NCBI RefSeq assembly: GCF_039531165.1
Contig: NZ_BAAAPN010000056.1
Location: forward strand, 1-64,000
Direction: 5' to 3'
DNA from: Nostocoides_A vanveenii
GTDB lineage: Bacteria; Actinomycetota; Actinomycetes; Actinomycetales; Dermatophilaceae
DNA length: 64,000 nt
The notes under the pieces are model-generated. The model was given only the letters and a program-made list of their open reading frames with translations, did no database searches and was not told where the DNA came from. Made by a program: the position numbers and the translations under genes. The first letter of the stretch is position 1. Each line of letters opens with the position of its first letter. Positions 41,437-50,255 of this stretch are shown piece after piece.

Positions 41437-42300
41437 ATGCCCGAACTCCCCGAGGTCGAGGTCGTTCGCCGCGGCGTCGCCGCGCACGTCCTCGGCCGGG
41501 AAATCGCCGCCACCACCACGTTTGGCGCGCGCGTGCTTCGCCGTCATGCGCCCGGACCGGCGGATTTCGCCGACCGGCTGACCGGCCGGGTCATCACCGA
41601 GGCGCGCCGGCGCGGGAAGTATCTGTGGCTGGTCGTCGGCGACGACGCCTTGGTGGTGCACCTGGGGATGAGCGGGCAGTTGCTGCTCGCGCCCCCGGGC
41701 GCGCCGGACCCCAAGCATCTGCACGCACGCTTCACCTTCGCCCCGGATGCCACGCGCGAACCGCTGGAGTTGCATTTCGTCGACCAGCGCACCTTCCGCG
41801 GCCTTGCGCTCGTCGAGCGCAACGCCGACGGGATCCCGCTGCCCGTAGCGCATATCGCGCGGGATCCTTTCGACCCGGAGTTCGACCCGCTCGCCGTGGC
41901 CCGGCGGATCGTGGGCCGGGCGTCGGGGATCAAGCGGCAATTGCTGGACCAGACGATCGTCTCGGGGATCGGCAATATCTATGCCGACGAGGCGCTCTGG
42001 CGGGCGCGGATTCACGGCGAGCGCCCGGGGGAGCGGCTGACCAAGCCCGCCGTCGTGCGGTTGCTCGATCACGCCCGCACGGTGATGACCGACGCCCTCG
42101 GCGAGGGCGGGACCAGCTTCGACAGCCTGTATGTCAACGTCAACGGTGAGTCGGGCTACTTCTCCCGGTCGCTGCAGGCATACGGCCGGGAAGGGCAGCC
42201 GTGCCGTCGCTGCGGGACGCCGATCCGGCGCGAGCACTTCATGAACCGCTCGTCCTACTCCTGTCCCCACTGCCAGAAGCGGCCCCAGACAACGAGGTAG
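41437..42300 (+). CDS. mutM: Formamidopyrimidine-DNA glycosylase
   Basis: This bifunctional glycosylase/AP lyase removes 8-oxoguanine and Fapy lesions. The 287-residue protein has the catalytic N-terminal MPELPEVEVV (Pro2, Glu3), the conserved Lys loop in HLGMSGQLLL, the helix-two-turn-helix GIGNIYADEALWRA (about 178) and a C-terminal zinc finger CRRCGTPIRREHF...YSCPHC (about 253 to 280). It closes the rpmF-rnc-mutM run; the usual next gene, acylphosphatase, is displaced by an accessory insert. Confidence 0.96.
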   Translation: MPELPEVEVVRRGVAAHVLGREIAATTTFGARVLRRHAPGPADFADRLTGRVITEARRRGKYLWLVVGDDALVVHLGMSGQLLLAPPGAPDPKHLHARFTFAPDATREPLELHFVDQRTFRGLALVERNADGIPLPVAHIARDPFDPEFDPLAVARRIVGRASGIKRQLLDQTIVSGIGNIYADEALWRARIHGERPGERLTKPAVVRLLDHARTVMTDALGEGGTSFDSLYVNVNGESGYFSRSLQAYGREGQPCRRCGTPIRREHFMNRSSYSCPHCQKRPQTTR

Positions 42301-42439
42301 CCAGTTCTTCGTCCAAGGCCGCTTCCGTGCGCATGGCTCGCATCTCAGGGGTGGTCGAAGGGGTTGATCAAGGTCAAGTCGCTCACCTGGTCGAAATCCT
42401 TGATAGGACCCTGAGGCATCCGTCTCGAGCGGCAGTGCC

Positions 42440-42735
42440 TCAAGGCTCGTTGACGGGGTCAAGGGTGCGATAGCCCAGCGCGGTTGCGGCGGCGATCATG
42501 CCCGCGTCATGGCTGACGATGGTCGCGTCGAGCCCGGAGGCGATCACCGAGCCCAGATGGATCGCGTCCAGGGTCTTGACCTGCGGCTCGATCGCCTCGG
42601 ATGCGGCCAGCACGCCCTCGGTCACTGGCACCAGGGCCAGAACGTCGAGGATCTCGTCACGCCGGATCACCGGCAGGCCCTCGCGGGGAAGAACCGGGTC
42701 AACTCGGTGCGCAGGATCCTGGACGTAACCGGAAC
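42440..42735 (-). pseudogene. VapC-type PIN-domain toxin remnant
   Basis: On the minus strand the C-terminal half VIRRDEILDVLALVP ... LDAIHLGSVIASGL ... IVSHDAGMIAAATALG is a PIN ribonuclease domain, with the conserved DAIHL and the late Asp. The N-terminal third with the first catalytic Asp is missing. A short piece TSRILRTELTR survives in another frame near 42690-42730, so a frameshift and a 5' truncation have occurred. The matching antitoxin gene is absent. It lies in the accessory insert between mutM and the acylphosphatase gene. Confidence 0.65.
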
Positions 42736-42789
42736 AAAATTTCTACAAATATCGACCAGTTGGGACCGCAACTCCGACGTCGTGTTCAC

Positions 42790-42842
42790 ACGACGGGGCT
42801 GGGTTGCCCGCTGGACGGGGTTGGGTTGCCCTCTCGACGGGT
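42790..42842. repeat. Degenerate GACGGGGTTG-type repeats beside the acyltransferase gene
   Basis: CACGACGGGGCTGGGTTGCC, GCTGGACGGGGTTGGGTTGC and CTCTCGACGGG follow each other with a period of about 23 bp. They resemble the cluster behind thiL. A conspicuously A/T-rich patch (AAAATTTCTACAAATATC, 42735-42752) precedes them. Confidence 0.6.
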
Positions 42843-44752
42843 CAGGGGATGGGGAGCTTCTTGAGCTTGACGGCCTTGCCCGTATGCCGTTCGGACAAGT
42901 CCGCGAAGGCCTGCCGGATCGTGGCGGCATAGACGTGTTGTCCGGTCATGCTCGGGTGGATGCCGTCGGGCTGGAGGGCGCCTGTGGCGCGCGCGAGCGC
43001 GCCATTCCAGTCGGCGACGATGACATTGGCATAGTCGCCGGCCACCCGCGCGAGCGTGGCGTTGTCGCGGGCGGTGCGCGCCATGTTCAGGTGGATATTG
43101 ACCAGGACAACCATGCGCTTGGGCCCCAGCCGGTTCAGGATCGCGCGCAGGTCTGTCTCGTCGACACCGGCGTTGGTGCCGAAGGAGAGGATCACCCCGC
43201 GCCGGATGTCATGCCCGGAGGCCATGATCGCCGCTAGGCCAGCCGACCATCGACGGTTGGACTTCGCGTCGATCCGGATCCCGGGGAAGTAGTAGCGCAG
43301 CGCCGGGACGCTGCCGACCATCATCGAGTCGCCGTAGGCGTCGATCTGGGAGCCCTTGGGCATCGTGAAACCGGCGTCCAGCACGATCCTGGGGCTCGCC
43401 GCCGTTGAGGGGGTCCGCGTGGCCGCCTTCTCCTGGGCCTCGATGAGCCTTTGCGTCGAGGTCTGCGCCGGTGCGGTCGCCACGATCGCCAGGGTGGCGA
43501 GCACGGCGGCAGCGGCCGCTGCGGCCACCCCCCGTTGCACGGATGTGCCGCGCCCGATTGTGACGGTGCCGAGCCGCGACCAGGCGCCACGCCAGCCGAG
43601 TCGGCGGATGGGCGACTCCACGAAGCGGTAGGACAGATCGGCCAGCGCCAACGTCACCACGACGCACCAGGCGCGCGACCACAGGAAGCCCGGTGCCCCA
43701 GGCACACTCGGATTGTCCGCGTTGACGATCAGGATGACCGGCCAGTGCCACAAGTAGATGCCATAGGAGCGCTCGCCCACCCAGCGCGTGGCGGGCAGGT
43801 CGAGGGCCTGGCTGAACCGGCCGCCGCTCACCGCGCTGGCGACAAGCACGACGGTGGCGAGCGTGGCCAGGGCCAGGCCGCCGCGGAAGGTGAACGAGCG
43901 GCTCTCGTCGAGCCACCACATCAGCCCCGCGAGCACGGCGCCCGCGGCGAGCGTGCCCGGGCGCCGGATCGCCGCCCAGCGCGGCCCGGCCAGGGTGGCG
44001 CGACCCGGGCCGGCGAACCAGAAGGCCAAGGCAGCGCCCAGCATCAGCCCGACGACGTGGGTGTCGGTGCCGTAGTAGACCCGCGTGGCCCCCAGGTCGG
44101 GATCGAAGTGGACGCCCATCCACAGCGCGGAGGCCGCCCCCAGCGTCAGCGGAACAGCGATGCGCGCGCGCACCGAGGGGACATGGCGCAGCAGCAGCCA
44201 GGTCGTCAGCGGCCACCCAAGGTAGAACTGCTCCTCGACGGCCAGCGACCACAAGTTGGTGAACAACTGCGGCGTCGTGGACGCGAAGTAGTCGGCTCCA
44301 GCGGCGATCTGGACCCAGTTGTAGGAGAAGGTCAGTGCGCCGAGCACCTCGCGGCCGATGCCGACGAGCAGGTCGGTCTGGACCAGCTGGGCGAGCACGA
44401 TGCTCAGCGGCAGGCACAGCAGCAGCGCAGGAAGAAGGCGGCGCGCGCGCCGGCCCCAGAAGCCGGCGAAGTCCACCGTGCCGGTCCGCGCCTGCTCGCG
44501 CACGAGCAAGGTGGTGATCAAGAAGCCCGAGACGACGAAGAAGATATCGACGCCCAGGAAGCCGCCGGGCAGCCAGGCCGGGTTGAGGTGGAAGATCACG
44601 ACAGCGGCGATGGCGATCGTGCGCAGTCCGTCGAGCCCGGCGAGGCGCGCGGCGCTGGCGGCACGGCTGGGGACAACCGCAGACGTCGCGGCGGGCGCCT
44701 GAACCGTAGCCACGGCCGAAGCGCTCGACGGCGTGACGATCACCTGACTCAC
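42842..44752 (-). CDS. Membrane O-acyltransferase with C-terminal SGNH domain (OafA/OatA-like)
   Basis: The 636-residue protein starts after an optimal AGGAGGTG site at GTG 44752. Residues about 30 to 400 form the acyltransferase-3 membrane domain with about ten hydrophobic segments (LDGLRTIAIAAVVIFHL, FFVVSGFLIT, LWSLAVEEQFYLGWPL, SYGIYLWHWPV). Residues about 460 to 630 form a periplasmic/extracellular SGNH hydrolase-like domain with DAYGDSMMVGS (Ser), SFGTNAGV (Asn) and DGIHPSMTG (Asp/His). This fusion O-acetylates peptidoglycan, lipopolysaccharide or other cell-surface glycans; the target here is unknown. The gene is an accessory insertion between mutM and the acylphosphatase gene. Confidence 0.9.
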   Translation of the reverse strand: MSQVIVTPSSASAVATVQAPAATSAVVPSRAASAARLAGLDGLRTIAIAAVVIFHLNPAWLPGGFLGVDIFFVVSGFLITTLLVREQARTGTVDFAGFWGRRARRLLPALLLCLPLSIVLAQLVQTDLLVGIGREVLGALTFSYNWVQIAAGADYFASTTPQLFTNLWSLAVEEQFYLGWPLTTWLLLRHVPSVRARIAVPLTLGAASALWMGVHFDPDLGATRVYYGTDTHVVGLMLGAALAFWFAGPGRATLAGPRWAAIRRPGTLAAGAVLAGLMWWLDESRSFTFRGGLALATLATVVLVASAVSGGRFSQALDLPATRWVGERSYGIYLWHWPVILIVNADNPSVPGAPGFLWSRAWCVVVTLALADLSYRFVESPIRRLGWRGAWSRLGTVTIGRGTSVQRGVAAAAAAAVLATLAIVATAPAQTSTQRLIEAQEKAATRTPSTAASPRIVLDAGFTMPKGSQIDAYGDSMMVGSVPALRYYFPGIRIDAKSNRRWSAGLAAIMASGHDIRRGVILSFGTNAGVDETDLRAILNRLGPKRMVVLVNIHLNMARTARDNATLARVAGDYANVIVADWNGALARATGALQPDGIHPSMTGQHVYAATIRQAFADLSERHTGKAVKLKKLPIP

Positions 44753-44862
44753 GACACCTCCTGCGGACAACTCGCTCGATAGATCAACTCGTGCCCACCG
44801 TAAAGATGACCACCGACAGCCCGGGGGAGGCACGCGGGAGTGGCGCGGCATACGGTGGCTGA

Positions 44863-45156
44863 ATGAGCGGCGACGAGCGTGTGGTGACCTATGTCCGCGG
44901 GCGGGTCCAGGGCGTCGGATTCCGCTGGTGGACCCGGGCTCGGGCGCTTGAACTCGGCCTGGCCGGATATGCCCGCAACACCGACGATGGCCGGGTGGAG
45001 ATCTGCGCCGAGGGGGAGCGCGCCGCCCTCGAGGACCTGATCGCCCTGCTGACCGAGTTCCCCAGCACCACCCGTCGCCCGGGCCGGGTCACCGCAGTCG
45101 CCGAGCCGGTGTGGCGGGAGGCGACCGGGCGCTATACGGGCTTCGTGGAACGCTGA
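44863..45156 (+). CDS. Acylphosphatase
   Basis: The 97-residue protein contains YVRGRVQGVGFRWWTRARA, with the phosphate-binding Arg, and GYARNTDDGRVEICAEGE with the catalytic Asn, the two signatures of acylphosphatases, which hydrolyse carboxyl-phosphate bonds. It is in the standard actinobacterial position ahead of smc. It diverges from the acyltransferase gene. Confidence 0.93.
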   Translation: MSGDERVVTYVRGRVQGVGFRWWTRARALELGLAGYARNTDDGRVEICAEGERAALEDLIALLTEFPSTTRRPGRVTAVAEPVWREATGRYTGFVER

Positions 45157-45191
45157 GTCGGCGTCCACGCCGATGACCTAAATTGCCGCGC

Positions 45192-45494
45192 ATGACAGGG
45201 GATGCGCCGGCCGAACTGCTGCGTCTGCGATCGAGCATCGACAATATCGACGCCGCTCTCGTCCATCTGCTCGCCGAGCGCTTCAAGGCCACCCAGCAGG
45301 TTGGTGAGCTCAAGGCCCGGTCCGGTATGCCGCCCGCCGACCCCGCGCGCGAGGAGCGTCAGATCGCGCGCCTGCGGGCCCTCGCCCACGACGCCGGCCT
45401 CGACCCGCATTTCGCGGAGAAGTTCCTGAACTTCATCATTGCCGAGGTCATCCGCCACCACGAGGCGATTGCCGGGGTCGACCCGCGCGCCTGA
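45192..45494 (+). CDS. Chorismate mutase, AroQ type
   Basis: The 100-residue all-helical protein reads LRLRSSIDNIDAALVHLLAERFKAT, then KARSGMPPADPAREERQIARL and NFIIAEVIRHHEAI. The Arg, Asp, Lys, Glu and Gln positions match AroQ chorismate mutase, which converts chorismate to prephenate for Phe and Tyr. Stand-alone short forms in actinobacteria often need DAHP synthase as partner for full activity. ATG 45192 is used over a TTG three codons upstream. It sits between the acylphosphatase gene and smc. Confidence 0.9.
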   Translation: MTGDAPAELLRLRSSIDNIDAALVHLLAERFKATQQVGELKARSGMPPADPAREERQIARLRALAHDAGLDPHFAEKFLNFIIAEVIRHHEAIAGVDPRA

Positions 45495-45600
45495 CCGGGG
45501 CCTGTCGGGGCCCGCGGGTAGAGTCTGCGGCGTTCCGGGGAGGCCGGATCCGGCGACGCCCGTGACGCCGCCGCCTGACCGAGAGCTGACGACGCGCCGT

Positions 45601-48600
45601 ATGCATCTGAAGACATTGACCCTCAAGGGGTTCAAGTCGTTTGCCTCGGCCACGACCTTCCGGCTCGAGCCGGGCGTCACCGCGATCGTCGGCCCCAACG
45701 GCTCCGGCAAGTCCAATGTCGTCGACGCCCTGGCCTGGGTGATGGGGGAGCAAGGCGCCAAGTCCCTGCGCGGCGGCAAGATGGAGGACGTCATCTTCGC
45801 CGGCACCGCCGGCCGGGCGCCCCTGGGGCGGGCCGAAGTCGCCCTGACCATCGACAACAGCGACGGTGCGCTCCCGATCGACTACACCGAGGTGACGATC
45901 GCCCGGACGATGTTTCGCGGCGGCGGTTCGGAATACGCGATCAATGGCACGTCCTGCCGGCTGCTCGATGTCCAGGAGCTGCTCTCCGACTCCGGCATCG
46001 GTCGCGAGATGCACGTCATCGTCGGCCAGGGTCAACTGGACACCGTGCTTCGGGCCACTCCGGAGGAGCGCCGCGGCTTCATCGAGGAGGCGGCCGGTGT
46101 CCTGAAGCACCGCAAGCGCAAGGAACGCGCGCTGCGCAAGCTGGAGACGATGGAGGCAAATCTCACCCGCGTTGCCGACCTGACCAGCGAAATCCGGCGT
46201 CAACTCGGCCCGCTCGGTCGCCAGGCCGAGGCCGCCCGCAAGGCCGCCATCATCCAGGCCGACGCCCGGGATGCCCGCCTGCGGCTGCTCGCCGACGAAC
46301 TCGCGCAGCTGCTGGCGACCATGGAGCAAGATGTCGCCGACGAGACCGCCCTGGTGCGCCGCCGGGCCGAGTTCGAGGGCGCCGTCGCGGCCGCCCGGGC
46401 TGCTGTGGCCGATCTCGAGGCGGCCGTCGCGCTGGCGGCGCCGGCCCTCACATCGGCCCGCGAACGGTATGTCGCGCTGCGCAGCGTGCGCGAACGTCTC
46501 GACAGCATCGACTCCCTGGCCGCCGAGCGCCTGCGACTGCTGCGCAGCGACGACGAGGTGGAGACCACCACCGGTCGCGATCCCGAGGAACTGATGGAGC
46601 AGGCGCGCGCGGCTCGGCAGCAGGAGGAAGCTCTGGCGGCCGACGTGGGGGTCGCGGCGGCCGCTCTCACCGATTCGGTGGCCGCGCGTGAGATCGCGGA
46701 GGGGGCGGCACTGGCGGAGCAGAAGCGCGTCGCCGCGCTCGCCCGCGCCGCCGCGGACCGCCGTGAAGGCCTGGCCAAACTTGCCGGCCAGGTCGCAGCA
46801 CGCACCAGCCGGATCGAGGCGGCCGAGGGTGAGAGGGGTCGGCTGACCGATGCCGCCGCGGCGTCCGCCCAGCGGGCCACCGCTGCCCAGCAGGAGTTCG
46901 CGGCGCTCGAGGCCGGAATCGCTGCTGAGGAGGAGGGCGAGGAGGGGCTCGACGCGGCATACGAGAAGTCCGCGGAGCGGCAGGCGCAGGCAGAGGCCGA
47001 GTTGGAGCGATGGACCGAGGCCGGGCGCGTCGCCGATCGCGAGCGCGGCGCCCTCTCCGCCCGGTTGGACGCGCTGCGCTTGAGCTTGCGTCGCAAGAAC
47101 GGCGCTGCGCACCTGCTAGCGGGCGTGCCCCGGCCCGGCTTGGGCGCCGCGCTCACGACCCAGGTCCGGGTCCACCCCGGCGACGAGGTCGCCGTCGCCG
47201 CCGCACTGGGTGGAGCTGCAGAGGCGCTCATCGCTGCCGGGGTCGACATCGCTGTGGATGCGCTGGCGAGTCTGCGTGCCGATGCGGCCGGGCGCGCAAG
47301 CCTGCTGGTCAGTGGCGCGCACCCGCCCGATCGCGCCTCCTGGCCGGCGTTGCCGACGCAGGCCCGATGGGCGGTCGACGCGCTCACCGCTCCCGACGAC
47401 CTGATCCCCGCGCTGTCCGCCATTCTCGACCGCGTCGCGCTGGTGCCGTCCGCCGATGACGCGGCCCGGCTCGTCGCCGAGCGGCCGGAGCTGACGGCGG
47501 TCACCGCCGACGGTGATGTCTTCACCGCGGCGCTGGTCAGCGGCGGCAGCGCCGACGCGCCGAGCTTGATCGAGGTGCAGGCCGCGGTCGATGAGACCGA
47601 AGGGCGCCTCAGTGAAGTGACCCGACGCGCCGAGGAGGCGCGCTTCCGGCTGGCCGGCGCCCGCGAGGCCGTCCGTGAGGCCACCCAAGCCGCCCAGAGC
47701 CACCTGGAGCGCTTGCACGAATCGGATGCCCGGATGGCGGCGGTCGCCGAGCGGCTCGGCGCCCTCGGCAGCGCCGCGCGCGCTGCCCGCGCCGAGGCCG
47801 AGCGTCTCGAAAAGGCTCGTGACCAGGCGCGATCCGCAATCGAGACCGAACGGGTCGCCCTCGCCGAACTCACCGAGCGCTATGACGCAGCCCGCGTCGA
47901 ACCGGCGGCGGACGATGCCGAGGTGCCCGACCGCACCGCCGAGTTGGTGGCTGCTGCCAGTGCGGCGCGGGCCGCCGAGACCGACGCTCGCCTGCAGCTG
48001 CGCACCAAGGAGGAACGCGCTCGCGCCCTCAGCGGCCGGGCGGCCTCCCTCGAAGGTGCTGCCCGCAACGAACTCGCCGCCCGCCAGCGCCTCCAGGCCC
48101 GCCGCGAGCGCCGCGCCAAGGAGGCCGAGGTCGCCCAGAGCGTCGCCGTTGCCAGCACGTATGCCGTGGCTCGCCTCGCCGCGGCCACCGACCTTGCGGG
48201 GTCGGACGTGGCCGCCGGGGACGCCGAGCGGGCCGCCCGCGACCTGCGGCTGAGCGAGCTGCGCGCCGCGCAGGCGAGCGCTCAGGACGAGTTGGCCGCG
48301 CTGACCGACGAGGTCCACCGCGACGAGGTGGCCCGCGCCGCCCAGCAGGCTCGGGTGGAGCAACTGCGCGCCAAGGCCGTCGACGAACTCGGCATCGACC
48401 CGGACGTGCTCGTCGAGGACTTCGGCCCGCATCACCTCGTGCCCGTCTTCGTGCCAGACGGGGCCGAGCCGGTGGCCCCGCTGGCATACGTCCGCGAGGA
48501 GCAGGAGAAGCGGTTGCGGCGTGCCGACCGCGGCCTACGCGAACTGGGGCGGATCAACCCGCTGGCACTGGAGGAGTTCGCGGCACTGGAGGAGCGGCAC

Positions 48601-49155
48601 GGGTTCTTGACCAAGCAGATGGAGGATCTCAAGGCCTCCAAACGCGACCTGCTCGACATCGTGCGTGAGGTCGACCAGCGGGTCGAGGAGGTCTTCACAG
48701 CGGCCTACCACGACACGGCGGAGCAGTTCGAGCGGGTTTTCGCCCGGCTCTTCCCGGGCGGTGAGGGCCGGCTGTCGTTGACCGACCCCTCGGACATGCT
48801 GACCACCGGGATCGAAGTCGAGGCGCGTCCGCCCGGCAAGAAGATCAAGCGCCTGTCGTTGCTCTCCGGTGGCGAACGCTCGCTCGTCGCGGTGGCTCTT
48901 CTGGTCGCGATCTTCAAGGCCCGGCCGAGCCCGTTCTACATCATGGACGAGGTCGAGGCCGCCCTCGACGACACCAACCTCGGGCGTCTGATCACGCTAT
49001 TTGACGAATTGCGCGCCTCGAGCCAGTTGATCGTCATCACCCACCAGAAGCGCACGATGGAGGTCGCCGACGCCCTCTACGGCGTCTCGATGCGCGGCGA
49101 CGGCGTGACGGCCGTGGTCTCGCAGCGAATGCGGACCGGCGCCGACGCGGAGTGA
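45601..49155 (+). CDS. smc: Chromosome segregation protein SMC
   Basis: The 1184-residue condensin ATPase has the N-terminal Walker A in IVGPNGSGKSNVVDALAWVM (about 30), two long Ala/Glu/Arg-rich coiled-coil arms (about 165 to 505 and 660 to 1020), a hinge (about 510 to 655) and the C-terminal head with LSLLSGGERSL (signature, about 1085) and FYIMDEVEAALDD (Walker B, about 1110). It forms the ring that compacts and aligns sister chromosomes with ScpA and ScpB, neither of which is here. ATG 45601 matches the family start MHLKTLTLKGFKSFA. Confidence 0.97.
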   Translation: MHLKTLTLKGFKSFASATTFRLEPGVTAIVGPNGSGKSNVVDALAWVMGEQGAKSLRGGKMEDVIFAGTAGRAPLGRAEVALTIDNSDGALPIDYTEVTIARTMFRGGGSEYAINGTSCRLLDVQELLSDSGIGREMHVIVGQGQLDTVLRATPEERRGFIEEAAGVLKHRKRKERALRKLETMEANLTRVADLTSEIRRQLGPLGRQAEAARKAAIIQADARDARLRLLADELAQLLATMEQDVADETALVRRRAEFEGAVAAARAAVADLEAAVALAAPALTSARERYVALRSVRERLDSIDSLAAERLRLLRSDDEVETTTGRDPEELMEQARAARQQEEALAADVGVAAAALTDSVAAREIAEGAALAEQKRVAALARAAADRREGLAKLAGQVAARTSRIEAAEGERGRLTDAAAASAQRATAAQQEFAALEAGIAAEEEGEEGLDAAYEKSAERQAQAEAELERWTEAGRVADRERGALSARLDALRLSLRRKNGAAHLLAGVPRPGLGAALTTQVRVHPGDEVAVAAALGGAAEALIAAGVDIAVDALASLRADAAGRASLLVSGAHPPDRASWPALPTQARWAVDALTAPDDLIPALSAILDRVALVPSADDAARLVAERPELTAVTADGDVFTAALVSGGSADAPSLIEVQAAVDETEGRLSEVTRRAEEARFRLAGAREAVREATQAAQSHLERLHESDARMAAVAERLGALGSAARAARAEAERLEKARDQARSAIETERVALAELTERYDAARVEPAADDAEVPDRTAELVAAASAARAAETDARLQLRTKEERARALSGRAASLEGAARNELAARQRLQARRERRAKEAEVAQSVAVASTYAVARLAAATDLAGSDVAAGDAERAARDLRLSELRAAQASAQDELAALTDEVHRDEVARAAQQARVEQLRAKAVDELGIDPDVLVEDFGPHHLVPVFVPDGAEPVAPLAYVREEQEKRLRRADRGLRELGRINPLALEEFAALEERHGFLTKQMEDLKASKRDLLDIVREVDQRVEEVFTAAYHDTAEQFERVFARLFPGGEGRLSLTDPSDMLTTGIEVEARPPGKKIKRLSLLSGGERSLVAVALLVAIFKARPSPFYIMDEVEAALDDTNLGRLITLFDELRASSQLIVITHQKRTMEVADALYGVSMRGDGVTAVVSQRMRTGADAE

Positions 49156-49295
49156 CGGCGTCCATCCGACGCTTCCAGGTGTGTCGGAAACCCGCCGTAT
49201 GAAGGCGGGCTCCCAAGTTGTACTGCCCCCCGGGGTCGTGACTAGCCTCGGTGCCCGAGCCCCAGCACTGGGCTGGGGTGAGAGAGGGGAATCTC

Positions 49296-49742
49296 ATGAA
49301 CACGTTCAAGCGCGCCGCCATCGGTGTCGCCGCGGCCGGCATGCTCGCTGCCGGGCTGCCCACCGCCGCCAACGCGGCTCCGGCGGGGGCTCAGGCTCCG
49401 GCGACCTGCTACGGCAAGGCCAACAAGCCGTTCATCGTCGGCGGCGTCGGCAGCACCGCCAAGGGCGCGGGCGTCATCTACTGCGCCGGTGGTACCGTCT
49501 TGATCCGCGGCTCGGTCACCCTGCAGAAGCAGGTCAACGGCATCTGGCGCAACCAGGGCTACCCGACCGTCAAGACCGCCTACGTCGGCTACCGCAACGT
49601 CCAGTTCCCGGACACCAACCCGGCCTCGCCGGGCGTCTGGCGGACGGCCGCCACCTTCACCATCGTCTCGAACGGCCAGACCCGCACGTTCTTCAGTGCC
49701 CAGGTGCGCTTCGTGCCGGCACGCCACGGCATCACCGTCTGA
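49296..49742 (+). CDS. Secreted protein of unknown function
   Basis: The 148-residue precursor begins MNTFKRAAIGVAAAG, with a Sec signal peptide ending PTAANA-AP near residue 28. The mature part is a small beta-rich domain with two cysteines (ATCYGK and VIYCAGG), which may form one disulfide, and YVGYRNVQFPDTNPASPGVWRT. I do not recognise the family; similar small secreted proteins are common in actinobacteria. A GAGGGG site precedes the ATG and a strong terminator follows, so it is a single-gene unit inserted between smc and ftsY. Confidence 0.75.
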   Translation: MNTFKRAAIGVAAAGMLAAGLPTAANAAPAGAQAPATCYGKANKPFIVGGVGSTAKGAGVIYCAGGTVLIRGSVTLQKQVNGIWRNQGYPTVKTAYVGYRNVQFPDTNPASPGVWRTAATFTIVSNGQTRTFFSAQVRFVPARHGITV

Positions 49743-49760
49743 CCTATCGCGTCGCGAACG

Positions 49761-49792
49761 GGCCCGTCCGGCACTCGCCGGGCGGGCCTTTT
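49761..49792 (+). terminator. Terminator of the secreted-protein gene
   Basis: GGCCCGTCCGGC pairs with GCCGGGCGGGCC around ACTC and is followed by TTTT, a good intrinsic terminator. Confidence 0.9.
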
Positions 49793-49928
49793 CGCGTCCG
49801 GCGGGTGGCCGACGCCGGGAAGGAGGGGTGGCCGGACGGCATACGTCGTCGGTCCTCTGTGATGCGGACGCGCCCGGCAGGCGACGATGCCGCGGCGCCG
49901 GCGACGCGTGTCGATTTGGGCCGCCCAT

Positions 49929-50195
49929 ATGCCGTTTGAGACCCTTGACATCATGCTGATCGTCCTGATCCCGGTCCTGATCGCCGTCCTGGTCTCCCTT
50001 CTCGTGCTTGCACTCGTTGTCGTGCCGGCGCGCCGCGAGGGGCGCATCGTGCTCACTCCGCGGGGCGAAGAGGTCGCTCAGAAGGTGAAGGCAGGGACCG
50101 ACGCGGCTGCCGCGCGCACCGGCGAAGTGGTTGCCAGCGCGGCCGCCAGGATCCGATCCAGCGACACCAAGGCCACCGGCGAGACCAAGGCCTGA
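49929..50195 (+). CDS. Small single-pass membrane protein, function unknown
   Basis: The 88-residue protein has one strongly hydrophobic N-terminal helix (MLIVLIPVLIAVLVSLLVLA, residues 9 to 28) followed by a basic and Ala-rich cytoplasmic tail. The tail pattern suggests an amphipathic helix. ATG 49929 overlaps a CATATGCC motif and has no clear ribosome site; a later ATG at 49953 would start right at the membrane helix. It lies 60 bp ahead of ftsY, which also starts with a membrane helix, so cotranscription is likely. No family is recognised. Confidence 0.6.
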   Translation: MPFETLDIMLIVLIPVLIAVLVSLLVLALVVVPARREGRIVLTPRGEEVAQKVKAGTDAAAARTGEVVASAAARIRSSDTKATGETKA

Positions 50196-50255
50196 CCCGC
50201 ACCTCGCCGGCTGCCGAGCGGATCGCTGGCCAGACGACCATGAAAAGGTGAACGC

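Noticed and set aside
43451..44782. 443-codon plus-strand frame over the acyltransferase gene
   Set aside because: Low-complexity Arg/Gly/Gln translation; the minus strand encodes clear acyltransferase and SGNH motifs.
49187..49210. Terminator after smc (CCCGCC/GGCGGG)
   Set aside because: Only six base pairs and no T run; too weak in GC-rich DNA to list.
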